Shown here: positions 34,006-41,141 of the stretch, in pieces | Layout of the letters: every line of letters begins with the position of its first letter | How positions within the stretch are numbered: the stretch's first letter is position 1 | Assembly (NCBI RefSeq): GCF_019904135.1 | Contig: NZ_JAIOGQ010000034.1 | Location: 1-51,618 of the forward strand | Reading direction: 5' to 3' | From: Paenibacillus caui | Lineage (GTDB): Bacteria; Bacillota; Bacilli; Paenibacillales; Paenibacillaceae | DNA length: 51,618 nt | Position numbers and translations under genes: made by a program | Notes under the pieces: model-generated | The model's input: the letters and a program-made list of their open reading frames with translations, nothing else | The model's database searches: none | Told to the model about the DNA's origin: nothing

Positions 34006-34527
34006 ATGACATTAGTGACGATGAAGCAAGCGGATTTCGATACGATGAGCGACGAAAGACTCGGATGGGCATGCGTGGAGTCGACGCTCTTAAGTATTCG
34101 CGGGAAAGATGTTGCGACCAAGACGCAGGCTATTACCAGTTTAAACAGGAGTCAGCAGGCATTATGTATGTTCAGAGTGTTTTATGATCATGCCAAGGAT
34201 TCGGCAAGTGAATATTACTCCTGGGTATCTTATTTGCTTCAGGCGCCGGGGTATTGGCCAGGCGTGATTGGGGGCTTGCGTTATTTCGGGGACGAGAACA
34301 TGATACAACTACTTGAAGAAACGAAGCTGGTTATTGAAGAACGGAATCATAAACTTAATAAACAAATAGATTTTGCTTCCTTTAAAGATTTGGAGCAAGA
34401 TCGTGAACTATCCGAAACAGTAGATCGCTTATATGTTAAGTTTCGGGAGATTGTGCCGCATAGCATGAAACGAATCAGTACGTTTATCCGATCGAATCAG
34501 CAGGACTTTGTCACAATTGAAGGGTAA
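34006..34527 (+). CDS. Unknown protein under TetR control
   Basis: A 173-residue soluble protein, mostly helical with several Trp/Tyr (EYYSWVSYLLQAPGYWPGV). I do not recognise the family. The segment QALCMFRVFYDHAKDSASEYYS followed by GLRYFGDENMIQLLEE loosely recalls DMP19-type proteins, but that is weak. Start ATG has AAAGAGGTGTTTGT ahead, and the TetR operator sits just before that. AT-rich composition matches tetR rather than the flanking genes. No membrane segment and no obvious catalytic motif, so a detoxifying enzyme or binding protein cannot be inferred. Confidence 0.8.
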   Translation: MTLVTMKQADFDTMSDERLGWACVESTLLSIRGKDVATKTQAITSLNRSQQALCMFRVFYDHAKDSASEYYSWVSYLLQAPGYWPGVIGGLRYFGDENMIQLLEETKLVIEERNHKLNKQIDFASFKDLEQDRELSETVDRLYVKFREIVPHSMKRISTFIRSNQQDFVTIEG

Positions 34528-34619
34528 TGTGTCAAGGTCGGATTTATTTTGACCCTTTTCACCAGGTTAATTTTGGACTCACCTACCGGGAGCACTTCTG
34601 GCCGAGTTACTGAGCGTGA

Positions 34620-34712
34620 ATAGAATTTTATAATCAAGAACGTCCTCATCAATCGCTTAATGGAGCAAAAACTGATCAATTCTATGTCCACACAATTAAG
34701 ATCGCATCCTAA
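34620..34712 (+). mobile_element. Remnant of a DDE transposase C-terminus
   Basis: A 30-codon stop-bounded frame contains EFYNQERPHQSLNGAK, which is the well-known C-terminal block of IS3/IS481-type integrase-fold transposases. Upstream stops in all nearby frames show no further homology, so it is a decayed scrap. It points to past insertion between the TetR pair and the downstream genes. Confidence 0.75.
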
Positions 34713-34746
34713 AATCTAATATGATACGAGAAGGAGGATATAACTT

Positions 34747-34944
34747 ATTCCTCAGATATTCGTGTCTCGACAACGTAAAGCACACGGAGTGACAAAAACT
34801 TGGTTAAGCGAACCACATCCAACTTTTTCCGGAATAACTACCGAAGGCCCTGATATACCAACAACTGTTGATATATCATTAGGCAAATCGTTTGACATAC
34901 TTGTTCAAATTCAAAAAGTGAGTCCATCGCAACTAATTCAATAA
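34747..34944 (+). CDS. Possible small protein, non-standard ATT start
   Basis: A 65-codon frame (ending ...VDISLGKSFDILVQIQKVSPSQLIQ) lies directly behind AAGGAGGA (34731-34738). The only start at proper spacing is ATT 34747 (nine bases); a GTG at 34762 is 24 bases away. The frame is followed after 25 bases by a strong terminator, which supports a real unit. No family is recognised. It could also be the 3' fragment of a lost gene, with the ribosome site coincidental. Confidence 0.4.
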   Translation: MPQIFVSRQRKAHGVTKTWLSEPHPTFSGITTEGPDIPTTVDISLGKSFDILVQIQKVSPSQLIQ

Positions 34945-34968
34945 ATCTGTAATAATGGTGCTAAAATA

Positions 34969-35014
34969 AGAAATCCATTTTGATCGATCTTTTTTTTCAA
35001 AATGGATTTTTTTA
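34969..35014 (+). terminator. Strong intrinsic terminator
   Basis: AAATCCATTTTGA and TCAAAATGGATTT form a 13-bp perfect stem with a T-rich loop, followed by TTTTTATTTTG. Confidence 0.85.
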
Positions 35015-35067
35015 TTTTGTCGCAAAATATGGGTTTGTCGAACATTTTTGATCAAACTTTAACATAA

Positions 35068-35289
35068 AGGACCAGCCGCCACAAGAAGCGGCTTCAAGTC
35101 TCAAAGGATCAAGAAGAAATCCTCACCGCAAACCTTCCTGATTTGACTTCGTGTATAGTTCAACTGGAGACTCCGTGTTTACCTCTGCAGTTGCTGAAGT
35201 ACAGGTACAACCAAGGCCATGTCCTTTCCAATGTCCGGGGCATCATGATTGTGAAAGACAATGGCCATACTGGTATCCAGACGCCGTAA
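35068..35289 (+). other. Start-less 73-codon frame of unknown origin
   Basis: The frame RTSRHKKRLQVSKDQEEIL, then LTSCIVQLETPCLPLQLLKYR, GHVLSNVRGIMIVKDNGHTG runs from just after a TAA (35065) to TAA 35287-35289. It has protein-like composition but no ATG and no ribosome site. It may be the C-terminal or internal piece of a transposase or other broken gene. I do not recognise it. Confidence 0.3.
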
Positions 35290-35313
35290 GGTTGCAGTAC
35301 GCCGCCAAATTCC

Positions 35314-35341
35314 AAAAAAAAACATCCCAAGCAGGGATGAT
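35314..35341 (-). terminator. Terminator of the purT-acetyltransferase unit
   Basis: On the minus strand ATCATCCC-TGCTT-GGGATGTTTTTTTTT. Located 40 bases beyond the acetyltransferase stop. Confidence 0.85.
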
Positions 35342-35382
35342 ATTCGAACCGGCAAAACTGCCGGAATATAAGCTTATAATGT

Positions 35383-35838
35383 CTACAAGATTTTGCTTAA
35401 CCGGTATCCGCTGCACGAAAAACCTTGCTTCAAGTAGAAGGTTTTGGCTGCACAGGTGGCCCCATCCGCTTTATAGGCAACAAACAAGTCGCTGCAAGAC
35501 AATTCCGAAGCGAACTCCTCCACTTTACGAATCAATCGTTGGCCGAGGCCCATCTTCCGATGGTGCTCATCAACGACCAAAGATGTAATCCAGAGCACAG
35601 GCTTCTTCATATCCTGCTTATGAACCACTTCCAGACCGACCGTACCAACAACTTCTCCATCCATCTCAGCAACAAACGTACAACGAGAGGACTGCTTATC
35701 CATCATAGTGAGACGCTCTCTCATTACGTTCAGTGTTGTCGGGTAACTTGACTGACGCATCAGGGACGTCATGGCATGCGCATCATCCATACAACATTTA
35801 CGAATGACAAGCGCTGGTGCACAAACCTCACTACTCAT
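35383..35838 (-). CDS. GNAT-family N-acetyltransferase
   Basis: A 151-residue single-domain GNAT. Visible: RKCCMDDAHAMTSLMRQ at the N-terminus, the sheet VGTVGLEVV, the acetyl-CoA loop VVDEHHRKMGLGQRLIRKVEE (R-x-M-G-L-G), and a C-terminal AAKTFYLKQGFSCSGYRLSK. Its ATG follows the purT stop after a single base, so translation is coupled to purT; no reason for that link is known from sequence. Substrate unknown. Confidence 0.87.
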   Translation of the reverse strand: MSSEVCAPALVIRKCCMDDAHAMTSLMRQSSYPTTLNVMRERLTMMDKQSSRCTFVAEMDGEVVGTVGLEVVHKQDMKKPVLWITSLVVDEHHRKMGLGQRLIRKVEEFASELSCSDLFVAYKADGATCAAKTFYLKQGFSCSGYRLSKIL

Positions 35839-35839
35839 T

Positions 35840-37018
35840 TTAGGACCACTCCACCTTTAATAGATTTGCCGCCGCCTTGGCGCGTTTACGTGCGGTTTCA
35901 ACATCCTCTGCAGCGCTCAGCGCCACAGCCATTCTCCGCCCAGGCTTGCTGAGCGGCTTGCCAAATACTCTAACCTGTGTTCGAGGCTGCTGCAGAGCCT
36001 CCTGAATGCCTGAAATCACAAAATCTGTGCCTTCCCGGTCCGCTTTCAGCGTCGCGGAAGCACCCGGCGTCAGCAAATGAACTTCCTGAACCGGCAGTCC
36101 CAAAATGGCCCTTACATGCAGGGCAAATTCGGATAAATCCTGTGTTGTCATCGTTACCATTCCGGTATCATGCGGTCTCGGCGATATTTCACTGAAAACA
36201 ACGCCGTCTTGCGTAATAAACAGCTCGACCCCAAACAAGCCGTATCCGCCAAGCTCGTCGGTTACTTTTCGGGCAATTTCCCGTGCTTCCTCAAGCTGCG
36301 CCTCGCTCATGAAGTGCGGCTGCCAGGATTCCACGTAATCTCCGTCTTTCTGTATATGGCCAATTGGCGGGCAGAATACGGTTCCGGAAACGGAACGAAC
36401 CGTAAGCAGCGTAATCTCGCTGTCAAACTGAACAAAAGCTTCAACAATAACCCGTGTCGACTTCCCTCTGGCCCCTTCTACGGCAGCTTTCCAGCTCGCA
36501 GCCGCATCTTCCGTCGTCCGGCAAACGCTTTGGCCCTTGCCCGAGGAGCTCATCAGCGGCTTGACGACACATGGCGCCCCCAGCTCCTCAACCGCAGCCT
36601 TCAGCTCCTCAAAGCTGTCCGCAAAGCGGTAGGCCGCCGTCGGAAGGCCCAGTTTCTCGGCAGCAAGCCGGCGAATTCCCTCGCGGTCCATCGTCAGACG
36701 GGCCGCTCTGGCTGTAGGCACGACATGAAACCCTTCCTCTTCCAACTCCAGCAACGCTTCCGTGGCAATCGCTTCAATTTCCGGTACGATGACATTCGGC
36801 CGTTTCTCGCGGATCAACGCTTTCAGCGCTTCACCGTCCAGCATGTCCAGCACATGGCTCTCGTGAGCAACCTGCATGGCCGGCGCATGTTCGTATCGGT
36901 CCACGGCAATGGTTCTAACGCCAAGGCGCTGTGCCTCAATAATCACTTCCTTGCCAAGCTCCCCGCTGCCAAGCAGCAGCATCGTTCTGGAGCGTGCATG
37001 AAAAGGAGCACCCCACAT
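35840..37018 (-). CDS. purT: Formate-dependent phosphoribosylglycinamide formyltransferase
   Basis: A 392-residue ATP-grasp enzyme that makes formyl-GAR from GAR, formate and ATP in purine synthesis, an alternative to the folate-dependent PurN. The preATP domain starts [22 protein letters not shown]. The ATP-grasp has [34 protein letters not shown] and the metal site [22 protein letters not shown]. The C-terminal hammerhead includes [16 protein letters not shown] start at ATG 37018; AGGGGG lies 12 bases ahead, which is wide, and a GTG at 37084 gives an N-terminal extension not typical of PurT. No other pur gene is nearby. Confidence 0.94.
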   Translation of the reverse strand: MWGAPFHARSRTMLLLGSGELGKEVIIEAQRLGVRTIAVDRYEHAPAMQVAHESHVLDMLDGEALKALIREKRPNVIVPEIEAIATEALLELEEEGFHVVPTARAARLTMDREGIRRLAAEKLGLPTAAYRFADSFEELKAAVEELGAPCVVKPLMSSSGKGQSVCRTTEDAAASWKAAVEGARGKSTRVIVEAFVQFDSEITLLTVRSVSGTVFCPPIGHIQKDGDYVESWQPHFMSEAQLEEAREIARKVTDELGGYGLFGVELFITQDGVVFSEISPRPHDTGMVTMTTQDLSEFALHVRAILGLPVQEVHLLTPGASATLKADREGTDFVISGIQEALQQPRTQVRVFGKPLSKPGRRMAVALSAAEDVETARKRAKAAANLLKVEWS

Positions 37019-37084
37019 CGGCTGATTAAACCCCCTAAGATAATCTGTTGTCAAATCCTGACAATAATCATTGGCACGTGGCAA

Positions 37085-37112
37085 ACGATTATTGCTCAGG
37101 GCGGCTTTCGCC
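37085..37112 (-). promoter_or_regulatory. Small GAAA-loop hairpin in the purT leader
   Basis: GCGGC-GAAA-GCCGC on the minus strand (37099-37112), followed by CCTGAGCAATAATCG. The segment CCGCCCTGAGCA resembles the 3' element of the ZTP (pfl) riboswitch, but the 5' element is missing, so this is only a weak candidate. No PurR box pair with inward CGAA/TTCG halves was found. Confidence 0.3.
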
Positions 37113-37244
37113 GCTTCGTCTGTTATCTATTTTCAGGGTTTCTTGTCCAGAATGCAAGAGTGCTCCAAAAGAAATTTACAAATCTTTCGACAAAATTTTA
37201 CGAAACTTTAGCATAACCTTTACAAATCATAGGTTTTTAAGATG

Positions 37245-39101
37245 TTACAAAAATCGAAACTGCGCTTCGATCAGCCCGTTATATATTCCATTTATGGCAA
37301 CAAGCTCCTTATGGTTGCCTTCTTCCTTGATTTCGCCATGATCCAGCACAATGATTTTATCGGCGTGGCGAATCGTGGACAAACGGTGCGCAACGATAAA
37401 CGATGTGCGCCCTTGAAGCAGAATTTTGAGCGCTTCCTGGATTTTGAGCTCCGTTTCCGTGTCGATGCTGGCTGTCGCCTCATCCAGAATAAGGATGCGG
37501 GGATCCGCCAGAAGCGCACGGGCGAAGGATAAGAGCTGCCGCTGCCCCATGGACAAAGCGCTGCCCCGCTCTTCCACTTCGGTATCATAGCCGTTCGGCA
37601 GCTTGTCAATGAATTCATGGGCGCCAACCGCCATAGCGGCGCGCTCCACTTCTTCATCGGTTGCATCCAGACGTCCAAACCGGATATTGTCGCGAATGGT
37701 TCCCGAAAAAATGAATGTGTCCTGGAGCACGATACCGATCTGCTTCCGCAAGCTTTGCACCGTTACATCGCGGATGTCATAGCCATCAATCGTAATCCTG
37801 CCGCTCTTGATGTCATAGAATCGGCTGATCAGGTTAATGATCGTGCTTTTTCCCGATCCGGTATGCCCCACAAGCGCTATGGACTGGCCTGCCTTAACGT
37901 CAATATCAATCCCTTTAAGCGCGGCGCGTCCTTTTTCGTATTCGAAGACGACTCTCTCGAAACGGATATCGCCCGATATTTGAGGCAGCGTGATTGCGCC
38001 TGGTTTGTCCTTGATCATCGGTTCTTCGTCCAGATATTCAAATATCCGTTCGGAAGACGCCATCGCCACAAGGAGCTGGTTGTACATCTGCCCCAGACGG
38101 TTGATCGGATCCCAGAAGTTGCTGACATAGCTGCTGAAAGCGACAAGCAGACCGACGGTAAGCTGATCGTGCTGGATAAGATAAGCACCAAGCCAGAACA
38201 GTATCAGTGTGCCTATGCCCCCAGTGACCTCAATGATCGGACCGAATCCCTGGTTCATGGCGGATGCTTTATCCCAGGACTTTCTGCTCTCCATATTCAT
38301 CCGGTCGAAAAACTTCATGTTTTCCTGTTCCTGCGTGTAAGCTTGGGTAACGCGAATGCCCTGGATCGATTCGTTCAAATGGGAATTGATCCGCGAGTTC
38401 TTCATCCGAACAACCTGCCAGGCGACGCGGATTTTTTGCCGCAGCTTGGTGGAAATAAAGAACATGATCGGCACCGTCACCATGACCGCCAGCCCCAGCT
38501 TCCAATTAATCAGCAGCAGGATCAAGACGATCCCGACTAGCTGTACGCAGTCGATCATCAAATTCACGACCCCGTTGGTGAACAAATCCTGCAGCGAGTT
38601 GATATCATTCGTTACGCGCACCAGAACCGATCCTGCCGGACGCTTGTCAAAAAAGTTGAACGACAGCTTCTGGATATGCTTGAACAGATCGGAACGAAGA
38701 TCATAAATGACTCTTTGCCCGATAATATTCGTAAATTTTATCCGGTAAACCCCTGCAATCCACTGAATCAGGTACAGAACAATAACGCTAGCCGTAATGA
38801 TATATAACAAGCTTAAGCTGGTATTTCCGTCCTTCGGGGCAATAGCGCGGTCAATAGCCAGACTTGTCAGAAACGGTACCGTCAGCTTCGTTAGCGTTCC
38901 AAGCACCATCATGACGAGAACAAGCGGGAGCATCTGCTTTGCGTAAGGCTTCATATAACTGAACAGTCTACTGAACTGCTTCCAGTCAAAGGCCTTGTCG
39001 ATCGCATCGTCGTCCTTGTAAATAAACCGGTCCTGGCTCGATATAACGACCTTGCCGCTATCGGGAGCGGGAGAGCCGTTTATTTTCTTCTCTGCTTTCA
39101 T
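37245..39101 (-). CDS. Heterodimeric ABC exporter half, catalytic NBD (BmrD/YheH-like)
   Basis: A 618-residue half transporter: six-helix ABC_membrane domain (about 50-340) and NBD (about 370-610). Walker A GHTGSGKST, Q-loop, signature LSMGQRQ (the usual second Gly is Met) and Walker B ILILDEATASID with the catalytic Glu, switch His in VAHRLS. Starts 6 bases after the partner's stop. Together with the partner it makes one consensus and one degenerate ATP site, the pattern of BmrCD/TM287-288-type drug exporters. Substrate unknown; multidrug or lipid export is typical. Confidence 0.92.
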   Translation of the reverse strand: MKAEKKINGSPAPDSGKVVISSQDRFIYKDDDAIDKAFDWKQFSRLFSYMKPYAKQMLPLVLVMMVLGTLTKLTVPFLTSLAIDRAIAPKDGNTSLSLLYIITASVIVLYLIQWIAGVYRIKFTNIIGQRVIYDLRSDLFKHIQKLSFNFFDKRPAGSVLVRVTNDINSLQDLFTNGVVNLMIDCVQLVGIVLILLLINWKLGLAVMVTVPIMFFISTKLRQKIRVAWQVVRMKNSRINSHLNESIQGIRVTQAYTQEQENMKFFDRMNMESRKSWDKASAMNQGFGPIIEVTGGIGTLILFWLGAYLIQHDQLTVGLLVAFSSYVSNFWDPINRLGQMYNQLLVAMASSERIFEYLDEEPMIKDKPGAITLPQISGDIRFERVVFEYEKGRAALKGIDIDVKAGQSIALVGHTGSGKSTIINLISRFYDIKSGRITIDGYDIRDVTVQSLRKQIGIVLQDTFIFSGTIRDNIRFGRLDATDEEVERAAMAVGAHEFIDKLPNGYDTEVEERGSALSMGQRQLLSFARALLADPRILILDEATASIDTETELKIQEALKILLQGRTSFIVAHRLSTIRHADKIIVLDHGEIKEEGNHKELVAINGIYNGLIEAQFRFL

Positions 39102-39107
39102 GCTGCC

Positions 39108-40868
39108 TCACTCCCCTTCCGCCACATTCACTTTTGCCAGATAGTCGGCATATTGTATCCGGTAGACATCCTGATAAACACCCGGCACTTTAATGAGCTC
39201 GTTATGCTTCCCTCGCTGTACAATCCGTCCCTGATCAAGCACAATAATTTCATCCGCATGCCGCAGCGAAGAAATGCGGTGGGCAATAATAAAGGTGGTA
39301 CGGCCTTTCATGACCTCCTGGAAGCCGGCCTGGATTTCATGCTCGGTCTCCATATCCACCGCACTCGTGGCATCGTCAAGCACCAGAATGCGCGGGTTTT
39401 TAAGCAGGGCTCTCGCAATCGCGATCCGCTGCTTCTGTCCGCCGGATAATCCCATTCCCCGTTCGCCGACAATCGTGTCGTAGCCATCCGGCATTTCCAT
39501 AATGAACTCATGTGCCTGTGCCAGCTTTGCGACGCGAATGATGTCGTCCATAGTTACGTTACTTAACCCGTAAGCAATATTATTGCGGATCGACGAGGAG
39601 AACAGGAACGTCTCCTGGAAGACCGTCGCGATTTGCGAGCGCAAGCTTCGCACCTCATATTCCCGAATATCAATCCCGTCAAGCCGGATGCTCCCCTCGT
39701 TCACATCGTAGGCGCGCATCAGCAGCTGGATAATGGTTGATTTGCCGGAGCCGGTCCCACCCAGGAACCCGATGACCGAACCCGGTCTGGCATCAAAATG
39801 GATGTCGACGATAGCAGGCATTTTGTTTCCGTAAGCAAATGTGACATGGTCAAAGGTTACATGGCCTTTCACTTGATATGAATCAAGAACGATAGCGTCC
39901 GCTTTGTCCTCCACATCAATATGCTGGTTCAGCACTTCAAGCACGCGTTCCCCCGAAGCTTTGGACTGGGTATAGTTGTTGATATGAAAGCCAAGCCCCC
40001 ACATCGGTCCGATAATGTACCAGATCATGCTGAAAAAGGCGACGAGCTCACCGATGCTCATTGTTCCATGAATAACGAGTGATCCGCCTACTCCAAGCAA
40101 AATCGCCACGCTGACCGAAGCCAGGAGTTCCATCATCGGAAAAAATTTACTCCACAGTCCCGAAGCAAAAATCTGGTTGTTCTTGTAACGTTCATTCCGG
40201 TTTAAGAACTTATCCACTTCATAATCTTCCCTGGCTAAAGACTTAACTGTCCGAACCCCGGTGATGTTCTCCTGTACAGCCGTTGTAAGGGAACTTAACG
40301 CAAGCCGCATTTCCTGGAAGGCAGGGTGGATTCTCGATTCAAAACGCAAAGCAACCGCTGCCAGAAACGGCATCGTCACCAGCGTAATCAAAGTGAGCTG
40401 CCAATTGATCGAAAACATCATGATACAGCCAAAAATGACCATAAAAAAAACATTCAATAGCTGGGCAAAACCAAAGCCGATAAAGTTCCGGATCGCCTCA
40501 AGATCGCCGGTGAGGCGAGACATCAGGTCCCCGGTTTTGGCCTTGTCATAATACCGGAATGATAAAAACTGTAGTTTCTCATAGCAGGCGTTGCGCAGCC
40601 TGTAAGCCAGATAGTTGCCCAGACGGCCGCCGAAGAAACCGTGTGCAAACTGCAGGAGCGCTTTTACGATCACCACAATCAGTACCGTCACCGCAAGCCA
40701 AGGAACTCTGCCATAATCACCAGGAACAATTGCGTCGTCAATCAAAATCCTTAACAAATTGGGGGTAATTAACCCCACTGCAGTAGCGGCAGCCAAACAA
40801 ATAATCGAGATGATCAAATAATGCATTCTCTCCCGGTAAAAGCGCCGCAGTTGCCTGAGAACTTCCAT
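39108..40868 (-). CDS. Heterodimeric ABC exporter half, degenerate NBD (BmrC/YheI-like)
   Basis: A 586-residue half transporter. Six helices (about 15-305), then the NBD. Walker A GGTGSGKST, canonical signature LSGGQKQR, but Walker B is LVLDDATSAVD: the catalytic Glu is Asp. That degenerate Walker B, combined with the partner's LSMGQ, builds the inactive site. Start ATG 40868 has AGGAGGAGAGAC ahead. Upstream lies a tandem repeat (40887-41010), whose reading frame happens to be open and in phase with the gene. Confidence 0.92.
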   Translation of the reverse strand: MEVLRQLRRFYRERMHYLIISIICLAAATAVGLITPNLLRILIDDAIVPGDYGRVPWLAVTVLIVVIVKALLQFAHGFFGGRLGNYLAYRLRNACYEKLQFLSFRYYDKAKTGDLMSRLTGDLEAIRNFIGFGFAQLLNVFFMVIFGCIMMFSINWQLTLITLVTMPFLAAVALRFESRIHPAFQEMRLALSSLTTAVQENITGVRTVKSLAREDYEVDKFLNRNERYKNNQIFASGLWSKFFPMMELLASVSVAILLGVGGSLVIHGTMSIGELVAFFSMIWYIIGPMWGLGFHINNYTQSKASGERVLEVLNQHIDVEDKADAIVLDSYQVKGHVTFDHVTFAYGNKMPAIVDIHFDARPGSVIGFLGGTGSGKSTIIQLLMRAYDVNEGSIRLDGIDIREYEVRSLRSQIATVFQETFLFSSSIRNNIAYGLSNVTMDDIIRVAKLAQAHEFIMEMPDGYDTIVGERGMGLSGGQKQRIAIARALLKNPRILVLDDATSAVDMETEHEIQAGFQEVMKGRTTFIIAHRISSLRHADEIIVLDQGRIVQRGKHNELIKVPGVYQDVYRIQYADYLAKVNVAEGE

Positions 40869-40886
40869 GTCTCTCCTCCTAAAAGT

Positions 40887-41010
40887 TTTGTGGAGCATGA
40901 CTTCCGTGAAATGCATCGCAGGCAAAACTCGGATCGAAAGCACAAGCTTTGTGGAGCATCTGCCTCTCTTGAAATGCATTGAAGGCAACACTTCCATCGG
41001 AAGCACAAGC
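40887..41010 (-). repeat. Two imperfect 61-63-bp tandem repeats upstream of the exporter operon
   Basis: Copies at 40887-40947 and 40948-41010 share TTTGTGGAGCAT, TGAAATGCAT, and AAGCACAAGC in the same order. They fill the leader of the operon from just upstream of the ribosome site. Each copy also contains the self-complementary AAGC...GCTT ends, so paired stems are possible. Function unknown; leader attenuation or a dispersed species-specific repeat are both conceivable. Confidence 0.7.
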
Positions 41011-41141
41011 TGTTCGCTCCACGCAAATTAAATCTTAGCTTTTAGCAGTTTATCATTCCGGTTTTGATGCGGCAAAGGGGAGAAAAGCGCGTATTCCTCT
41101 TTATTCTGGAAGAAATAGCCTGAATCCCGATATTATACGTG

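Noticed and set aside
35151..35588. Plus-strand 145-residue frame with Cys/Trp-rich N-terminus
   Set aside because: It covers the terminator and the entire antisense of the acetyltransferase; no start signal supports it.
37085..37112. Possible ZTP (pfl) riboswitch upstream of purT
   Set aside because: Only the CCGCC-like 3' piece with a hairpin is visible; the conserved 5' GGUCGUGAC element could not be found, so I list only a weak hairpin.
37140..37220. PurR-box pair upstream of purT
   Set aside because: TTCG and CGAA occur but facing the wrong way and too close.
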